Shown: positions 1 through 11,704 of the stretch, piece after piece | Layout: each line of letters opens with the position of its first letter | How positions within the stretch are numbered: the stretch's first letter is position 1 | Assembly (NCBI GenBank): GCA_940671915.1 | Contig: CALNVZ010003426.1 | Span: 50,751,489 to 50,815,488 of the forward strand | Length of the DNA stretch: 64,000 nucleotides | Direction of reading: 5' to 3' | Source: Paracentrotus lividus | Lineage: Eukaryota; Echinodermata; Echinoidea; Camarodonta; Echinidae | Notes under the pieces: generated by a model | What the model was told of the DNA's origin: nothing | Databases searched by the model: none | Seen by the model: only the letters and a program-made list of their open reading frames with translations | Position numbers and translations under genes: made by a program

Positions 1-415
1 TGTGCAGCCTTTGAAAGAAGTGGGTACTTTCTTTTGCTGGCCAGTTTACAATTAAGTGCCTCTGTAATACCGCAAAATTACGTAAACTTGCTTATTCGAC
101 CATCTCGGTTTATGCATGAATGAGCGCAATTGCTTTCTGAAAAGTAAAGTTTAGAGGCTGTTGTCTTGTCTTGAATTTGATATATACTTCTAATTTAGTT
201 GATTTACAAACACATTTTTCATTCAATCAAGAACCAAAATGAAATATGAATACTGGTAGTCATACCATTGAGGTTGAATAAATGTTAATGCCACTATGGT
301 GCTATGTAAGTCCAAGGTCCAAGCCCAACATTGCTACATTAAAGTAGAGCACTCCAACAAATACTTTAAGGTATATATCATTTTCCCAGCAATATGTTCT
401 TTTTTCATATTTCAG
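1..415 (+). other. Intron sequence upstream of first HYR exon
   Basis: This AT-rich DNA matches the sequence that precedes the later HYR exons: the motifs around 'gtaaacttg', 'atgaatgaa' and 'caccattgggg' recur at about 15.3, 17.7, 19.6 and 21.5 kb. It is therefore the upstream part of one tandem unit. No coding exon is visible, and the start of the host gene lies outside the window. Confidence 0.6.
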
Positions 416-667
416 TTGACTCATCTCCACCTACAGTGACTTGTCCAACTCATTTCACCCAGACCGTTGATCTTGGAATGAATTCTACACAAGTAGATTT
501 TACTGAACCTACTGCTACCGACCTCAGTGGTACTGTCATCATTGATAGTCAAAGCCATACACCAGGAGATACCTTCCCACTTGGTCAAACTTCAGTCACC
601 TATGTTTTTAGAGATGCTTCAAACAATTTTGCTCCACCCTGTACATTTGTAGTCAATGTTTTAGCAG
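416..667 (+). CDS. HYR (hyalin repeat) domain exon 1 of array
   Basis: The exon encodes one complete HYR domain of 84 residues, an extracellular immunoglobulin-like fold known from hyalin, the adhesive protein of the sea urchin hyaline layer, and from other surface or matrix proteins. It reads from VDSSPPTVTC to CTFVVNVLA, with the two family cysteines near residues 10 and 76 and the typical P-T-A-T-D-L-S-G, G-Q-T-S-V-T-Y and D-A-S-N-N segments. It is preceded by a pyrimidine-rich acceptor ending CAG and followed by the donor GTTAGT. The exon is 252 bases with phase 1 at both ends. The downstream intron carries a foldback transposon. The host protein is unknown because its start is outside the window. 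Confidence 0.85.
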
Positions 668-715
668 GTTAGTATCACCATCATAAATGTACATAATTAT
701 GTATAAAACACGGTT

Positions 716-1075
716 CTAGGACATCTCCCCCGGAGGAAAACTCCCCCGGGGACAACTCCCAGAGGACAGCTTCCCCGGAGGACAACTCCCCCGGAGGACA
801 ACTCCCCCGGAGGACAGGTCCCCCGCAGGACATCTCCCCTGGAGGACAGGTCCCCCCAAGGACGAGTCCCCGGAGGACAGCTTCCCCCAGGGACAACTCC
901 CACGGAGGACAACTTCCCCCTGGACATCTCCCATGGAGGACAACTCCCCCGGAGGACTACACCCCCTGAGGACAGTTCCCCCGGAGGACAACTCCCCGCA
1001 GGAGAACTCCCCTGGAGGACAACTCCCCCGGAGGTCATAGGTCCCCCCCAAGGACAACTCAGCGGATGACATCTC
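716..1075 (+). repeat. Left minisatellite arm of foldback element
   Basis: About 20 imperfect tandem copies of a roughly 17-bp GC-rich unit, GGAGGACAACTCCCCCG, with variants such as GGAGGACATCTCCCC. It is the reverse complement of the array at 2524-2925. Base composition is strongly unlike the AT-rich surroundings. Confidence 0.9.
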
Positions 1076-2523
1076 CCCTCACTTTAAATGCTTTATAACT
1101 ATTGATTTTATGCCAACCCCTTGGTTTTTCTTTCTGTTACTATTATTACATTACTTTTCGCATGGAGTAACCCTTCTGTAATGACAAGCGAGGATGGGAA
1201 TGGTTGTTTAATTGCTAATCATCCATTGGAACCACCCCTTCCAACCTATGAATGGCTACTCCTTCCCTCAAAAGGTTGTTAGGTTTGGCAGATTCAGAGG
1301 TACCCCCTACGAAATGTGACCCTCAGAAAAAAAAATTAATGAAAATGCAAGAAATAAAAGAAATGTTGAAAAAGGGAAGGATGCTAAATGGGAAACTTAA
1401 ATATGAAGCTACAGGAGTACAAAAGAGCACGAAGGGTGACTTGGCCTGCATAATCTCTAGTCGTCTTCAGCAAGGGGGGGGGGGGTGGGTGAGCCACGAT
1501 AATTAAGCTTTAATTAATAATTAATCACACCCTAAACAAATAAGAATGAGCGCAAAAGTTTAAACGAGAACACAATTTTTATTTATCAAAAAGAAATTCA
1601 CAAAATTCAATTCCAACATCATCACTAGTTTTGTCATTTTTCAAGGAATAATGTAATACAATCATTGTCATTGGGTTTAAGATTTTACAGACAATTGTTA
1701 TATCTGAATGGTGTGTGTTCATAAGTATGCACTTGCACAGCTTTGCATTCATGCCGTGTCATCGCTATCAAAAGAGGGTGTTATTGCAACTATTGTTGGT
1801 ATGAAAATATCTCCAGAAGTAGATGAAAATTAAAACATCTCGGTATATCAACCAGTTTTTCAGTATTTCCGTCAACATATCCGATAAAAACATTTATAAT
1901 TGTAAAACATTTGCTGAACAAGCCAAAACAAAACAAAACAAAACCCTTGTATCAAATTATGTACATGTATTTTTTTCGGTATAATTGAAGAGGTGTGATA
2001 TAAAATTTGCCACTTGACGATTCGCGCTTGAAAATCCTTTTTTTCTTTTTTTTTTTGGCTAAAAGAAAGATGATCGTCGTCGTTTGTAAAAGAATAACAA
2101 CAACAAAAATAGAACAATAAAAGTAAAAATATACTGCTTCTGGTCATTTTTAGTCAAAAATTTTGGCTCGCGCTTTGCGCTCAAGAATAATCCCTTCAAA
2201 AGGTTCATTTTTTTCAGATTTCGAACCCCTGCAAAAATCCCAGTTACGGGCCTGACCATTGACCTACATCCTCTAAAATCTAATCAGATCATCTTCCTAT
2301 GGTGATTTAAGATTGAAGTTGATATCTCTCTCTCTCTTTTGACGATAAAATTCGGTTCCAATAGCAGCACGCCTCTACAGCTGCCAAACTTTAACACCCT
2401 TCGCCGGAAAAAGAAAAAAAATTGCCAAAGATTTTGTATTTCCATGAATGGCTATTTCGGTTAAAAAAAAAATAAATAAATAAAATAAATGGAACAAAAA
2501 TAAACGAGTGCATGTGGATCTGT
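1076..2523. other. Foldback element interior, no convincing gene
   Basis: The core between the two minisatellite arms is AT-rich. An 84-codon Lys-rich frame at 1252-1506 (+) has no recognised domain. Around 2160-2256 there is the right end of another repeat family: 'ggctcgcgctttgcgctc' followed by the terminus 'cagttacgggcctg'. That family is present complete at 3587-5072, so a truncated copy is nested in this core. No transposase was seen. Confidence 0.5.
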
Positions 2524-2925
2524 TCTCCGGAATGGTTGAGTTGTCCTCCGGGGGACTTGTCCTGCGGGGTAGTTGTGCTGCGGGGAGTTGTCCTCCGGGG
2601 GAGTGCGTCCTCGCGGGGAGTTGTCCCTCAGCAAGGAGTTGTCCTCCGGGGGAGTTGTCCTCCGGGGACTTGTCCTCGCGGGGGATTTTCATCGGGGAGA
2701 TGTCTCGGGGGACGTCCTCCGGGGGACTTGTCCTCCGGGGGAGTTTTCATCGGGGGAGATGTCCTCCGGGGAGTTGTCCTTGGGGGAACTGTCCTCGGGG
2801 GAGATGTCCTGCGGGGAGCTGTCCTCCGGGGGGTGTTGTCCTCCGGGGAGTTGTTCCTCCTCCGGGGGAGCTGTCCTCCGGTAGTTGTCCCCGGGGGAGT
2901 TGTCCTCCGGGGGAGATGTCCTGAT
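2524..2925 (-). repeat. Right minisatellite arm of foldback element
   Basis: The same roughly 17-bp repeat as at 716-1075 but inverted, reading GGAGTTGTCCTCCGGG on the + strand. It ends at GAGATGTCCTGATAC beside the direct repeat TATAAAACAC. Confidence 0.9.
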
Positions 2926-3017
2926 ACTATAAAACACCATTGAATATACAGAATATCTGTATCACATTGATGTCATACTCAGTCGGGTAGGCTTGGCTCT
3001 CCTTCCTAATCAATTTA

Positions 3018-3416
3018 GTCCAGGCGCGGATACAGGGGGCCCCACCCCTTAAAAAAAAAAGAAAAGGGAGAAATAAGAAAGAAGAAGAAAAAAAAACGCA
3101 CGTTACAAAACCTGGACAAGAGGACCGATTGACCCCCAACCTTACCCCTATAGCTGATACATGATTGACCTCACTGATGGCCGAAGCCACAAAAAAATTA
3201 CACCATTGTTGAAAGCAATGACAACAGGCGCGGATACAGGCCCCCCCCCCTTAAAAAAATGGAGAAAAAAAGAAAGAAGAAGAAAAAAAACGCAGTAAAA
3301 ATGGACAAGAGGACCGATTGACCCCCAACCTTACCCCTACTGCAGATACATGATGACCTAACTGATGGCCGAAGGCCACAAAAAATTGACACCTGAAATC
3401 CTGGATCCGCCACGGT
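3018..3416. mobile_element. Short inverted-repeat element with an internal duplication
   Basis: It starts near 'caggcgcggatacagg' and ends near 'cctggatccgccacgg', which are imperfect inverted repeats. A segment of about 170-190 bases (3022-3195 and 3230-3390) occurs twice: 'ggcgcggatacagg', a poly-A and AG-rich tract, 'gaggaccgattgaccccc' and 'gatggccgaag'. The flanks read TAGTC on both sides, and HYR-unit intron sequence resumes at 'tctgacccccagatg', so it interrupts the intron after HYR exon 1. It has no coding capacity. Confidence 0.55.
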
Positions 3417-3581
3417 AGTCTGACCCCCAGATGAAACCTCCACAGCATATAACTAAAGAAAAATGACTGGGGTCCATAATAGCTTGAAGTCGAAGCTGTT
3501 CTTCGAAGACGTGGTTGCCATCTAAGTTGAATACTAAGTCATGGTCAACCTCTGATGCGATGGCACCATATAATCGATGAT

Positions 3582-5077
3582 GGTAGCAGGCCCGTAACTA
3601 GGGGGGTTCGGACGAACGAACCCCCCCCCCCCCGCAGGCGAGCAGGGTCCGCTTGACCAAAAAAGAAAAAAAATTAAAACCTCTACTTTTTAGCAGAAAT
3701 GCAGCAGATACTTGAATAGAAATACAAGAAAGGAAGATTAAAACATTTTGCTTTCAGTCCCCCAATATGTAAAATCTTTCGCTCGCGCTTCGCACTCGCA
3801 ACCTTTTATTTTGGGGATGATGATCATGTTTTTCAGAACAAATTCGCAGGAATGTTTTCGTTTGCATTTGTGTTCTATTTTCATATTTTTAAATGATGTT
3901 ATCTTTAATTTTAGGAAATGATATAACAGAAATAAGGCCTCGTGGCAGAGGCAAAGGAACCGGGAGGGGGGGGGGGCAGGGGGCACAGTGACCCCCACTT
4001 TTTCATCCACCCTAAAAGTGCCCATATTCATGACCAAAAAGTGTCCCTTTTGTAAGCTAAAAAAAGTGTCATCTTTATTCTAAAAAGAAGCCTTTCAGAG
4101 TTTTGAAAAGTCCCGTGGACAATTTCTGTTTAAAAAAGGGGCACTTTTAATACTAAAAAGGGCACCTTGTTACTCCATATGTCTTTTAAAACCCCAAATT
4201 TTCGGCTCGCGCTTTGCGCTCGCGGATACTAAATAGGGTCCATAATGCACAAATAAACTACAAGTTTTGAGCTCAAAGTTTTCTACTCGCGCTTCACGCT
4301 TGAGGATATTGGGGTCTAACAAAGGGGATGGAACCGGGGGGCAGGGGGCACAGCGCCCCCACTTTTTCATGCACTCTAAAAGTGTCCCTTTTTTTTAGCT
4401 TTAAAAAATTCCCTTTTTATACTAAAAATAAGCCTTTCATACTCTTTAAAAATCCCATGGACAATTTCTTTAAAAGTGTCACTTACAATACTAAAAAGTG
4501 CCCCCTGTCAAAAGAATTTGTGTACTTGTGTTTGGGCAAGATTGGGGGTAGGCTAGGGGACTGCAGCCCACAAAATATTCATAGCAAAGATTATTAATGA
4601 GCCAAGATTATTATGTATCTACAACAAGGATCCTAAAAAGAGTCTATAAAGCACAAATTTTTAGCTCAAAACTTTCAGCTTGCGGATAATGTAAATAGGC
4701 CCTATATTGCACAATTAACTCTAATTTTGATCTCAAAATTTTGGGCTCGCGCTTCGCGCTCGCATTCCTTTATATTCATTACTAAATGAACAATAAAAAA
4801 TAAAAGCCATTAAGATTCCTAAAATTTTCAACTCACACTTCGCGCTCGCGGATATTATAAATAGGGTCTATAATGCACAATTAACCCTAGTTTTTAGCTT
4901 CGTGCTCGCGGATACTAAATAGAGTCTATAATCATGATAATGCATAGTTTACGCCAGGTTTAACTCAAAATTTTCGGCTCGCGCTTCGCGCTCGAAAAAA
5001 TCTTAGAAAAAGTTGACCTTTTTCAGATTTCGAACCCCCCCCCCCCCCGTAAAAATACTAGTTACGGGCCTGGGTAG
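3582..5077. mobile_element. Non-autonomous TIR element with GGTAG target duplication
   Basis: The 14-base termini CAGGCCCGTAACTA (3587-3600) and TAGTTACGGGCCTG (5059-5072) are perfect inverted repeats. Outside them lies the direct repeat GGTAG (3582-3586 and 5073-5077). The interior has C/G homopolymers near both ends and many copies of 'ggctcgcgcttcgcgctcg', itself nearly palindromic, separated by AT-rich DNA that is also internally repetitive. No transposase frame was seen. Similar 'gcgcttcgcgctcg' and 'ttacgggcctg' pieces occur at 2160-2256 and, inverted, around 60.9-61.7 kb. Confidence 0.75.
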
Positions 5078-6049
5078 CGATCGACGGCCTTCCCGGAAGG
5101 ACCTTGACGTCGCCCAATTGATGAAACGCAATAACTCAATCCAAGCTAATCACTGTTGCAATCTGCCATGACATCGGCAGATACCTCCTACAGCCTACCA
5201 TCGAATTTGCATCAATAAAGCTGCGGTACACGCCAAATCTGTACCCACGGTATCTGTATCCCTGGAATCCGTATTCATGGAATCCGCCATCTAAGATAAG
5301 AATAATTACCCAAATAGTTACCCAATTATTTTATCCCAGAACATATCAAAGATATTTAAAATTGACATGATAATCATTGATCAATGTCTGGTAATTAATC
5401 ACAAAGTACGACAATAATTATCAATTATCTACTATCAATAAATTGTACTGATAATTACACAAACTATCAATGAATAAAGCTTCATATCTTTAATTCACAG
5501 AGTATGTGGTTAAGACTAATAAAATACATTTATATTCTCAATCTCTGTCACATTATTATGAATGACTAAACAAAGATATCGTCCAAACTTTCGTCTATAA
5601 AAGCAAACCATGAAATTCTGATCAAATATGTCCTTTACATGAAATGGAATACAGTTTATCAATTATAAAGAATTCCTGTATGCATGTTTATAAAGTGATT
5701 TATCACACAAAAAAGCAACTCCTCCCAGTTTGGGAACAATGTTATACATTAAATGCTGTTTCATAAATGTAGTTGTAGCTCCTATATCAATTTAACCGAA
5801 CAAGATTTATGTTCCAAAACAAAATCCAGACATTTAATATAAGCTTGTCATAATTAAGAAAACAACCAAAATAACACTTACAGTCGGATATGAATGATTC
5901 TGCTACATTAGAAACAGCAGGCTGACAATCCCAAGTTGCTGGCGTGGCTCTCTTCTACCACCAACCTACTTTGCAGCACAAGTCATTGCAACTAAAAATG
6001 GCCGCGCAAGCTTTCTGTGCCTTGCCCCAGCTCACTTTCTAAAACCTAT
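5078..6049. other. Non-coding DNA, nothing recognised
   Basis: AT-rich DNA continuing the insertion that separates HYR exons 1 and 2. Apart from a short open stretch on the - strand at 5080-5150 that also continues beyond the TIR element at 3587-5072, I see no gene or repeat structure here. Confidence 0.4.
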
Positions 6050-6099
6050 CAGTCTATTGAAATTCAGTGAACCCAAACAAAGGGACCCCTTTGGCTTTA

Positions 6100-6653
6100 C
6101 TCTGGGTTTCTATTCACTATTGGAATTAACTATGAAATTGAGGTGTGGGGAAGCATATACAAGAGTAACTTGAATTGTATATTTGTATATTTTACATCCA
6201 AAAAAGGGCAGTTAGAGCCATCACATTCAGCCATTGGCAAGCACATACTTGGCTACTATTTAAAAACTTAGAAATCCTCAAATTGATATGCACCATTTAT
6301 CTGTTTGTACGTTTATGTTTGATCTGCGTAATGGTAACTTACCACACTCTTTAATTGATTATTGTAATGTTATACAGCACAGATATTCTACGAGGCAAAA
6401 AGCAGATGGACAGGTACATCTACCAAAACTTAGGACTTCTCAAGGCCAATTTTCTCTATCCTTCTTAGGCAGTATATTCAGGAATAATGTACCAGCTGAT
6501 ATCAAGCTGAAAACCATCCAGAATCTTATTAAGGAACTCTTTAAAAATGCATATAATGATTCAATAACAATTTGCTTCCCTATGTGTAATTTACTGTAAT
6601 TTACACATATAAACTATGTATCAATAGTTGGTATCTGTATCTGTATAGTCTTA
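6100..6653 (+). pseudogene. Degenerate LINE reverse transcriptase, C-terminal part
   Basis: The translation contains the typical tail of CR1/jockey-type non-LTR reverse transcriptases. 'QKRAVRAITFSHWQAHT' at about 6200-6250 is followed by 'HRYSTRQKADGQVHLP' and 'SFLGSIFRNNVPADIK' at 6380-6510. Stops and frame changes break it before 6288. A LINE-like 3' end (a '...ccaggctcgac...ctggtccc...' segment and an AAATAAATAAAT tail) appears at 12187-12350, on the far side of the DNA transposon at 6654-12186. The two pieces were probably one element. Confidence 0.7.
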
Positions 6654-7267
6654 CACTGTAAACATAAATTAGTCATTGGTGCTTATAAATTAGTCAAAAC
6701 GACGAATTAATATTAGTCCAGTCTCAATGACTTAATTACCTCAGTCAGGACTAGTGTAGGTAAGTCATTTTGACCAATATAAACAAGACATTTAACAAAT
6801 GACTTGTTTACATTGGTCAAATGACTAATAAATGACATATAGGCCTGCAAATGACTTATTTATGGTCAGAGGCTAGCTAGGCGTACGGCGCACGTAACAG
6901 TGATTCGCGGTCAAACCACACGGACAAATGCCGACATGGTAAAAACAAAACAACATCGAATGCAACGCCTAAGGATTAGATCCATCTCAGGATATCGTTG
7001 AAAATGATTTTAAAGACCAAGGTAAGTTTATGTCATATTCTATTTTTAACGCGAATCCCGAACATGGAAGAAATTTTGATGTTAATTTATTATTGTAGCC
7101 CCACATGCTCAATTCCATGTTAGTTGTATGCTTGTATCATGGAATACTAGTAATTTGTAGTTGCAGAACACGTTCTATACTCGGATGGTGTGCTGAAGGA
7201 TTATAGTTATATGATGATCTATAATTAGTTTCATTGAATATATTCATGTAAAGAATTAATCAAAGGA

Positions 7268-7593
7268 AAGAGTTCCTCTTGCGACAGCCACTCAAAAAAA
7301 AAAAAAAAACGATAACGACACACCTGTGCGCATGCGTCTCTATAATTTATCGTTGCAAGAGTAAGACTGTGACGCTGGTGACTCGGGTTCGACTCCCGCT
7401 ATTCCTCTTGTGTTTTTTGACTAAATAAACTGGAATTTGTATTTTGTTGTTATTTTTTTATTATTAAGATATATATTTTTTTAATATAACCCTAACCATA
7501 ACCGTAACACTAGTCTATGTGTAAAATATTATTAGAAACAATTTCCACATGTATACTTTTCTATTTGGGTAGCTGTCGCAAAAGGAACTCTTG
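7268..7593. repeat. Small inverted-repeat insert containing a tRNA-like B box
   Basis: 'agttcctcttgcgacag' on the left pairs with 'ctgtcgcaaaaggaact' on the right. The inside holds 'gggttcgactcccgc' at about 7385-7399, which matches a pol III B box (GGTTCGANTCC). No full tRNA cloverleaf was identified. It is probably a SINE- or MITE-type insert nested in the transposon. Confidence 0.5.
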
Positions 7594-7718
7594 CCGAATC
7601 GAATTTTAATTTATAAAAGATGAGGTGGTGCAGCCCCCCCCCCCCCCCCCCCCCCCCCAAAAAAAATGAAATAAATAAAAACATTTTTTATTTAACATGT
7701 ATTTTTCATTAATTTTTC

Positions 7719-8130
7719 ATGCAGAATGCCAGACATCTCCATGGTATCTACAACATCTCTATCACACTCAACATAGCACAGCAAAAGTGTCAACCACAGA
7801 GGAAGCTTCGCAAACAGAAGTATCGCTCAAACACTTTGCATCTATCCTACGAAGATAGACAGCTTATTACAGACCCATCGGCTTATACCGGTGAGTTGTT
7901 TTTATGATTGTTCACATATTTTGCAATAATGTATGATCATGAGCAATGTATACACGAACATAACAATATTTCCTATCATTTTAATTTATAACATAATTTA
8001 TTTTCCCCCTTTTACATGATTGAAGGTGATCATGCTGAGCTATTTGTTCAACTCTTTGAAAGAGAAGGCATCAAAATGAGGTACTGGAATGGATTCAAAA
8101 CACCAAAAGCTTCTCCAGCTAGATCTGAGG
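7719..8130 (+). pseudogene. Transposase N-terminal exons (remnant)
   Basis: Two exon-like segments. The first ends near 7891 with YEDRQLITDPSAYTG before a GTGAGT donor. The second, about 8026-8130, starts after an acceptor and reads DHAELFVQLFEREGIK. The residues before YEDRQ appear in another frame, so there is a frameshift. The assignment rests on position and on the DDE part further downstream. Confidence 0.45.
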
Positions 8131-8768
8131 TATTTTCACTTCATGTTCTATAATTCTGTACTTGAATCTGTACATGAAAATCATTTTTGAATAACAGTCT
8201 CACCTTTTAGAGGGAGTGTATTTTAGATATTGGATTAAATGGTTTATTTCGCCAATTGAATTCCAACATTTCTTTAATTAGAGCTTTGCAATATTATTGT
8301 CATTGCAGGGTATTCTTTTTTTTTTATTGTTTCACATATTTAATTGCAATTTACTTATTTATTAGCTTATAGTACATTATGTCTCATACTTTTATGTTTG
8401 GAATTAAGACACCTTTCCAAAATGGTGTGGTCATGTCTACTTGAAAGAGACTCAACAACTGCTTGAACGCCTTTTTTAAACACAATTTGTACCATTTTAA
8501 ACTGATTTTTTTTATATGATTTTTTAAGTTATGAATGTTATGTTATAATTGTTAATGTCACATACATGTATATTGCAACACTGAATTCACCTGGCTGGAT
8601 AATAGGTTAGAGTGGTCCGCAGACTGTAGTTATTTAGTTAACTTTGCCCAAGGCCTGGCAGCTCAGCCAGGTGAAAACAGTGTCTTAATATTTTTGTGTT
8701 CTTTAATAATATGTTTTTATATGGAATCAATTTTATTTATATTGTATGTCATCTTTCTGCCGAATAGA

Positions 8769-8793
8769 ATAATAATAATAATAATAATAATAA
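8769..8793 (+). repeat. (AAT)n microsatellite
   Basis: A short run of AAT trinucleotides inside the transposon. Confidence 0.9.
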
Positions 8794-10316
8794 TATAACT
8801 GCAATCGTTGTCATGAACGATGTGCGTGCATTGACGCCTTGACAAAAGGATTTCAATGATTAGTAAAATGTAAGCATATATTTTGAAATATATTGGGAAA
8901 TTGAAGTAAGCTTTATAATATACAAGATCTGTGTGTAAAACGAATACGCTTTGTGTACTACAGTGCAATTTTGAAAACTTCGCTTTCCATATTATCCGGC
9001 GTGCACAGGGCTCTGTCAAATTTGCAATTATTAGGCAAGCGGGTATAATGGCTCCTATAAAAATGTGATTTACTCGAAATTTTCTATATTATATTTGGTA
9101 TCAATGGAAAGGCAATTTCAATGCGGTCACTGTGATGTCAATTTCAGAAGCAAATATTGATTGACAATGACGTAATGCCTTGTTATGTAATCCATTGAAA
9201 ATTTGCTATTTTTTGTCCAGAACTTTTTAATGACGTCATCAAATTTTACAGAAATTGACAGATTGTTGTGAACTGTATTGATACATATGCCTGCTAAGTT
9301 TCAAGTCCCTAGATTGAATATTCGCAATTTTAGGGGAAGTTAAACTTGATTTCCTGGTATCAATAATTTTGTTAATTCCACGACATTTTTGAGAAATTTG
9401 GTCAATGAATCGATATATTTTTCTTTACATTGCTGGAAAGGGCATAGTCTGAACTACCTAAATCCAAAAAAGGGTATGGTTTTAAAAAGGCACAACGCAG
9501 ATGCAGTGTCTTGGATTTTAGCCAAATTTTAAAACTTTAGAGGGCGCTATTTGCATTTTTGCGTGTTTTCTGGAGCGTAGAACATGTGGAGTGTGTGCAC
9601 ATTTATTGGAATAACATGCCCTGAAAATTTGAAGCAAAATGGAATTGATTTCAGGAAGTTATAGCCATTTTTGTGTGTTTTTAGTCACAATTTTTTATTT
9701 CATAACGGAGTTGATTTTTGAAATTAATTTAAAATATGAAGATATTTTTAAAATGAAAAGTGATTGCATACATATGAAAGGCAAACTCATAGACTATTTA
9801 ATGAATTTTGTTAGAAGTCTGTAGCGTTTATAACAAAATAGATATGAAGGCTGGAGAAATGGCTTTCAGATGGCCCGAAATTGACAAAATGGCTGATGGA
9901 CGGTCATGGATGAGTGATTTTGGAAAATGAAATGTATGGGGATCAATAATGGAACATAGAGGCTGTGTGTATGAAGTTTGAATGAATTTGGTTGAGCGAT
10001 ATGACCTTGGGAGGGATAACAAGGTTCACGTGTTAAATGAATGGGTTTTTGTGGAAGAAAAAGAAAAGAAGAAGATGGCGGAATAGGGATATTGAACGAT
10101 AACAGCATTGTCGCTGGAGCGTCAATGCAAATAGTAATAACTAATTTTAATGACTATTTTAATAATTTAGTAAATTAGAAAATCAAATGAATTCATGTAA
10201 GGAATAAAGATCATGATGAGAGAGACAAATATTTCAATTATTATATAGATGCCCTTCCAGGAATTTTATAATGCCTGTCTAATAATTCTTTTTATTTTAA
10301 TGGCCTTATTTTTCAG

Positions 10317-11015
10317 GAACATCGTTCAAGGATATTCACTGTGTATGAAGAATTCATTATGACACTCTTCCGTCTTCGACGTGGTTTTACAAATCGTGGA
10401 CTGGCAGATACATTTGGAATTGGAACATTTTGAAATTTTCTGGACCTTAAACTGCGACCACTTCTCATCAAATGGCCAACAAAGGAACAAGTTAGGGCAA
10501 GTCTTCCGAAGAGTTTTAGTTATTTCAAGAACGCTAGAACAATTCTAGAGTGTACTGAAATATTTTACCCCATCGACGCTTGTTCTAAGAGAATAACTTG
10601 GTCATCTTATAAACATCACAATACTCCCAAGCTCTTAGTTGCAACATTTCCAAGGGGTACCTTCATTTTTCTCTCTCAGCTTTGGAGGTAGTGTATCAGA
10701 TTTAAAAGATCACACAAGAATCTGGTTGCTTGTAACCACATTGAACATGGCGATGGCGTCATGGCTGATCGTGTTTTCTCATAAGAGCAAAAGGGAGCAA
10801 CACTAAATAAGTACCACCATTTGTACATTGGAAGCAACTCAACACACACGCTACAGTCAAGACACGTCGCATTGAATCAGCAGGATTTACGTTGAACGTG
10901 CTATCGGACGATTTAAGACTTTCTCAGAGTATGAATGGAGTTGTACCTTTGTTGAGCTGGGGGATATTTGCTATTTGTTATTGCCGAAATTTCCAAGACA
11001 AGTTGAACTTCAGAT
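10317..11015 (+). pseudogene. DDE_Tnp_4 transposase catalytic region, broken
   Basis: The translation follows the family closely: YEEFIMTLFRLRRGFTNR, then WPTKEQVRASLPKSF, ILECTEIF, WSSYKHHNTPKLLV, GSVSDLK, GDGVMADRVF and VERAIGRFKTF. The third acidic position (the E of VERAI) and the second (the D of ADRVF) are present, but the first has Glu where the family has Asp (I-I-D-C-T-E). There is a stop just after GIGTF (near 10431), another after the 'LSQLWR' segment, and a frame change before GDGVMAD. The element cannot encode an active enzyme. Confidence 0.75.
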
Positions 11016-11645
11016 ACATGCTATTCTTCTGCATTCTATTTATTTTTTTTTTTTTTTTTTTTTATGTCTTCATAATGTTTCTTGTATTAAAACCTTTATA
11101 TTACACTGTACCACGTACTTTACCTTGTTGAATGTATTGCATGCAGTGAAAGTCAACTTGTCATGTATATACATGTACAATTCAAAGCAATACGTATACA
11201 TTTAATTATTAATTATTTGAAGTGAAGGTGATGATTGGGAATTTCTTCAATGTTTAAACCATATTTTCGAATTTACATTATTGCGTTTTAATTTACTTTT
11301 TTTAAATATGAATTTGTATTAGACTTTTCCATTCTTTTCCATCCTGGTCTCTCTCTCTCCCTCTCCTCCCTGTCTCCTTTCACTTTTACTCTTACTCTTG
11401 TTCTTCTCACCTCTCACTCTCTTTCTCCTATGCTATAAGTGTAATGGCCTCACAAATTGCCTTTTAGTACAGTAATAACACTATGATGTCTTGACAGGCT
11501 ATTTACTATGTAATCATCATTACAACAATTCAGAGTATCTGCTATCATGATAATGTTAACTATTATGCTAATATTTTTATAATTTATGTTGTACTATGTA
11601 AAAATGAAATTTAAAATATGTTTTATCGAGTTAAAGTATGAACAT

Positions 11646-11704
11646 TATTATTATTATTATATTATTATTATTATTATTATTATATCATTATTATTATTAT
11701 TATG
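11646..11704 (+). repeat. (ATT)n microsatellite
   Basis: ATT trinucleotides with a few interruptions, just inside the right subterminal repeats of the DNA transposon. Confidence 0.9.

Larger units (their letters stand above)
702..2937. mobile_element. TU-like foldback transposon with minisatellite inverted repeats
   Basis: The element spans about 712-2927 and is flanked by the 10-base direct repeat TATAAAACAC (702-711 and 2928-2937). Its ends are arrays of a roughly 17-bp repeat (GGAGGACAACTCCCCCG and variants) in opposite orientation, 716-1075 on the left and 2524-2925 on the right. The outermost bases are also inverted, AGGACATCTCCCC against GGGGAGATGTCCT. The paralogous sites after the other HYR exons read straight through with a single GTATCAAACACC-like sequence, so the empty site is visible. 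Foldback TU elements with tandem-repeat termini are described from sea urchins, which makes that family the best match. The long ORFs in the arrays on both strands come from the absence of stops in the repeat. Confidence 0.85.

Noticed and set aside
681-1072. Overlapping Gly/Ser/Pro-rich open frames on the - strand
   Set aside because: They are translations of the 17-bp minisatellite, open because the repeat lacks stops. The same occurs at 2508-2943.
9828-10108. Two overlapping - strand frames inside the DNA transposon
   Set aside because: They lie in a transposon intron, with no domain and no conserved partner. Chance is sufficient.
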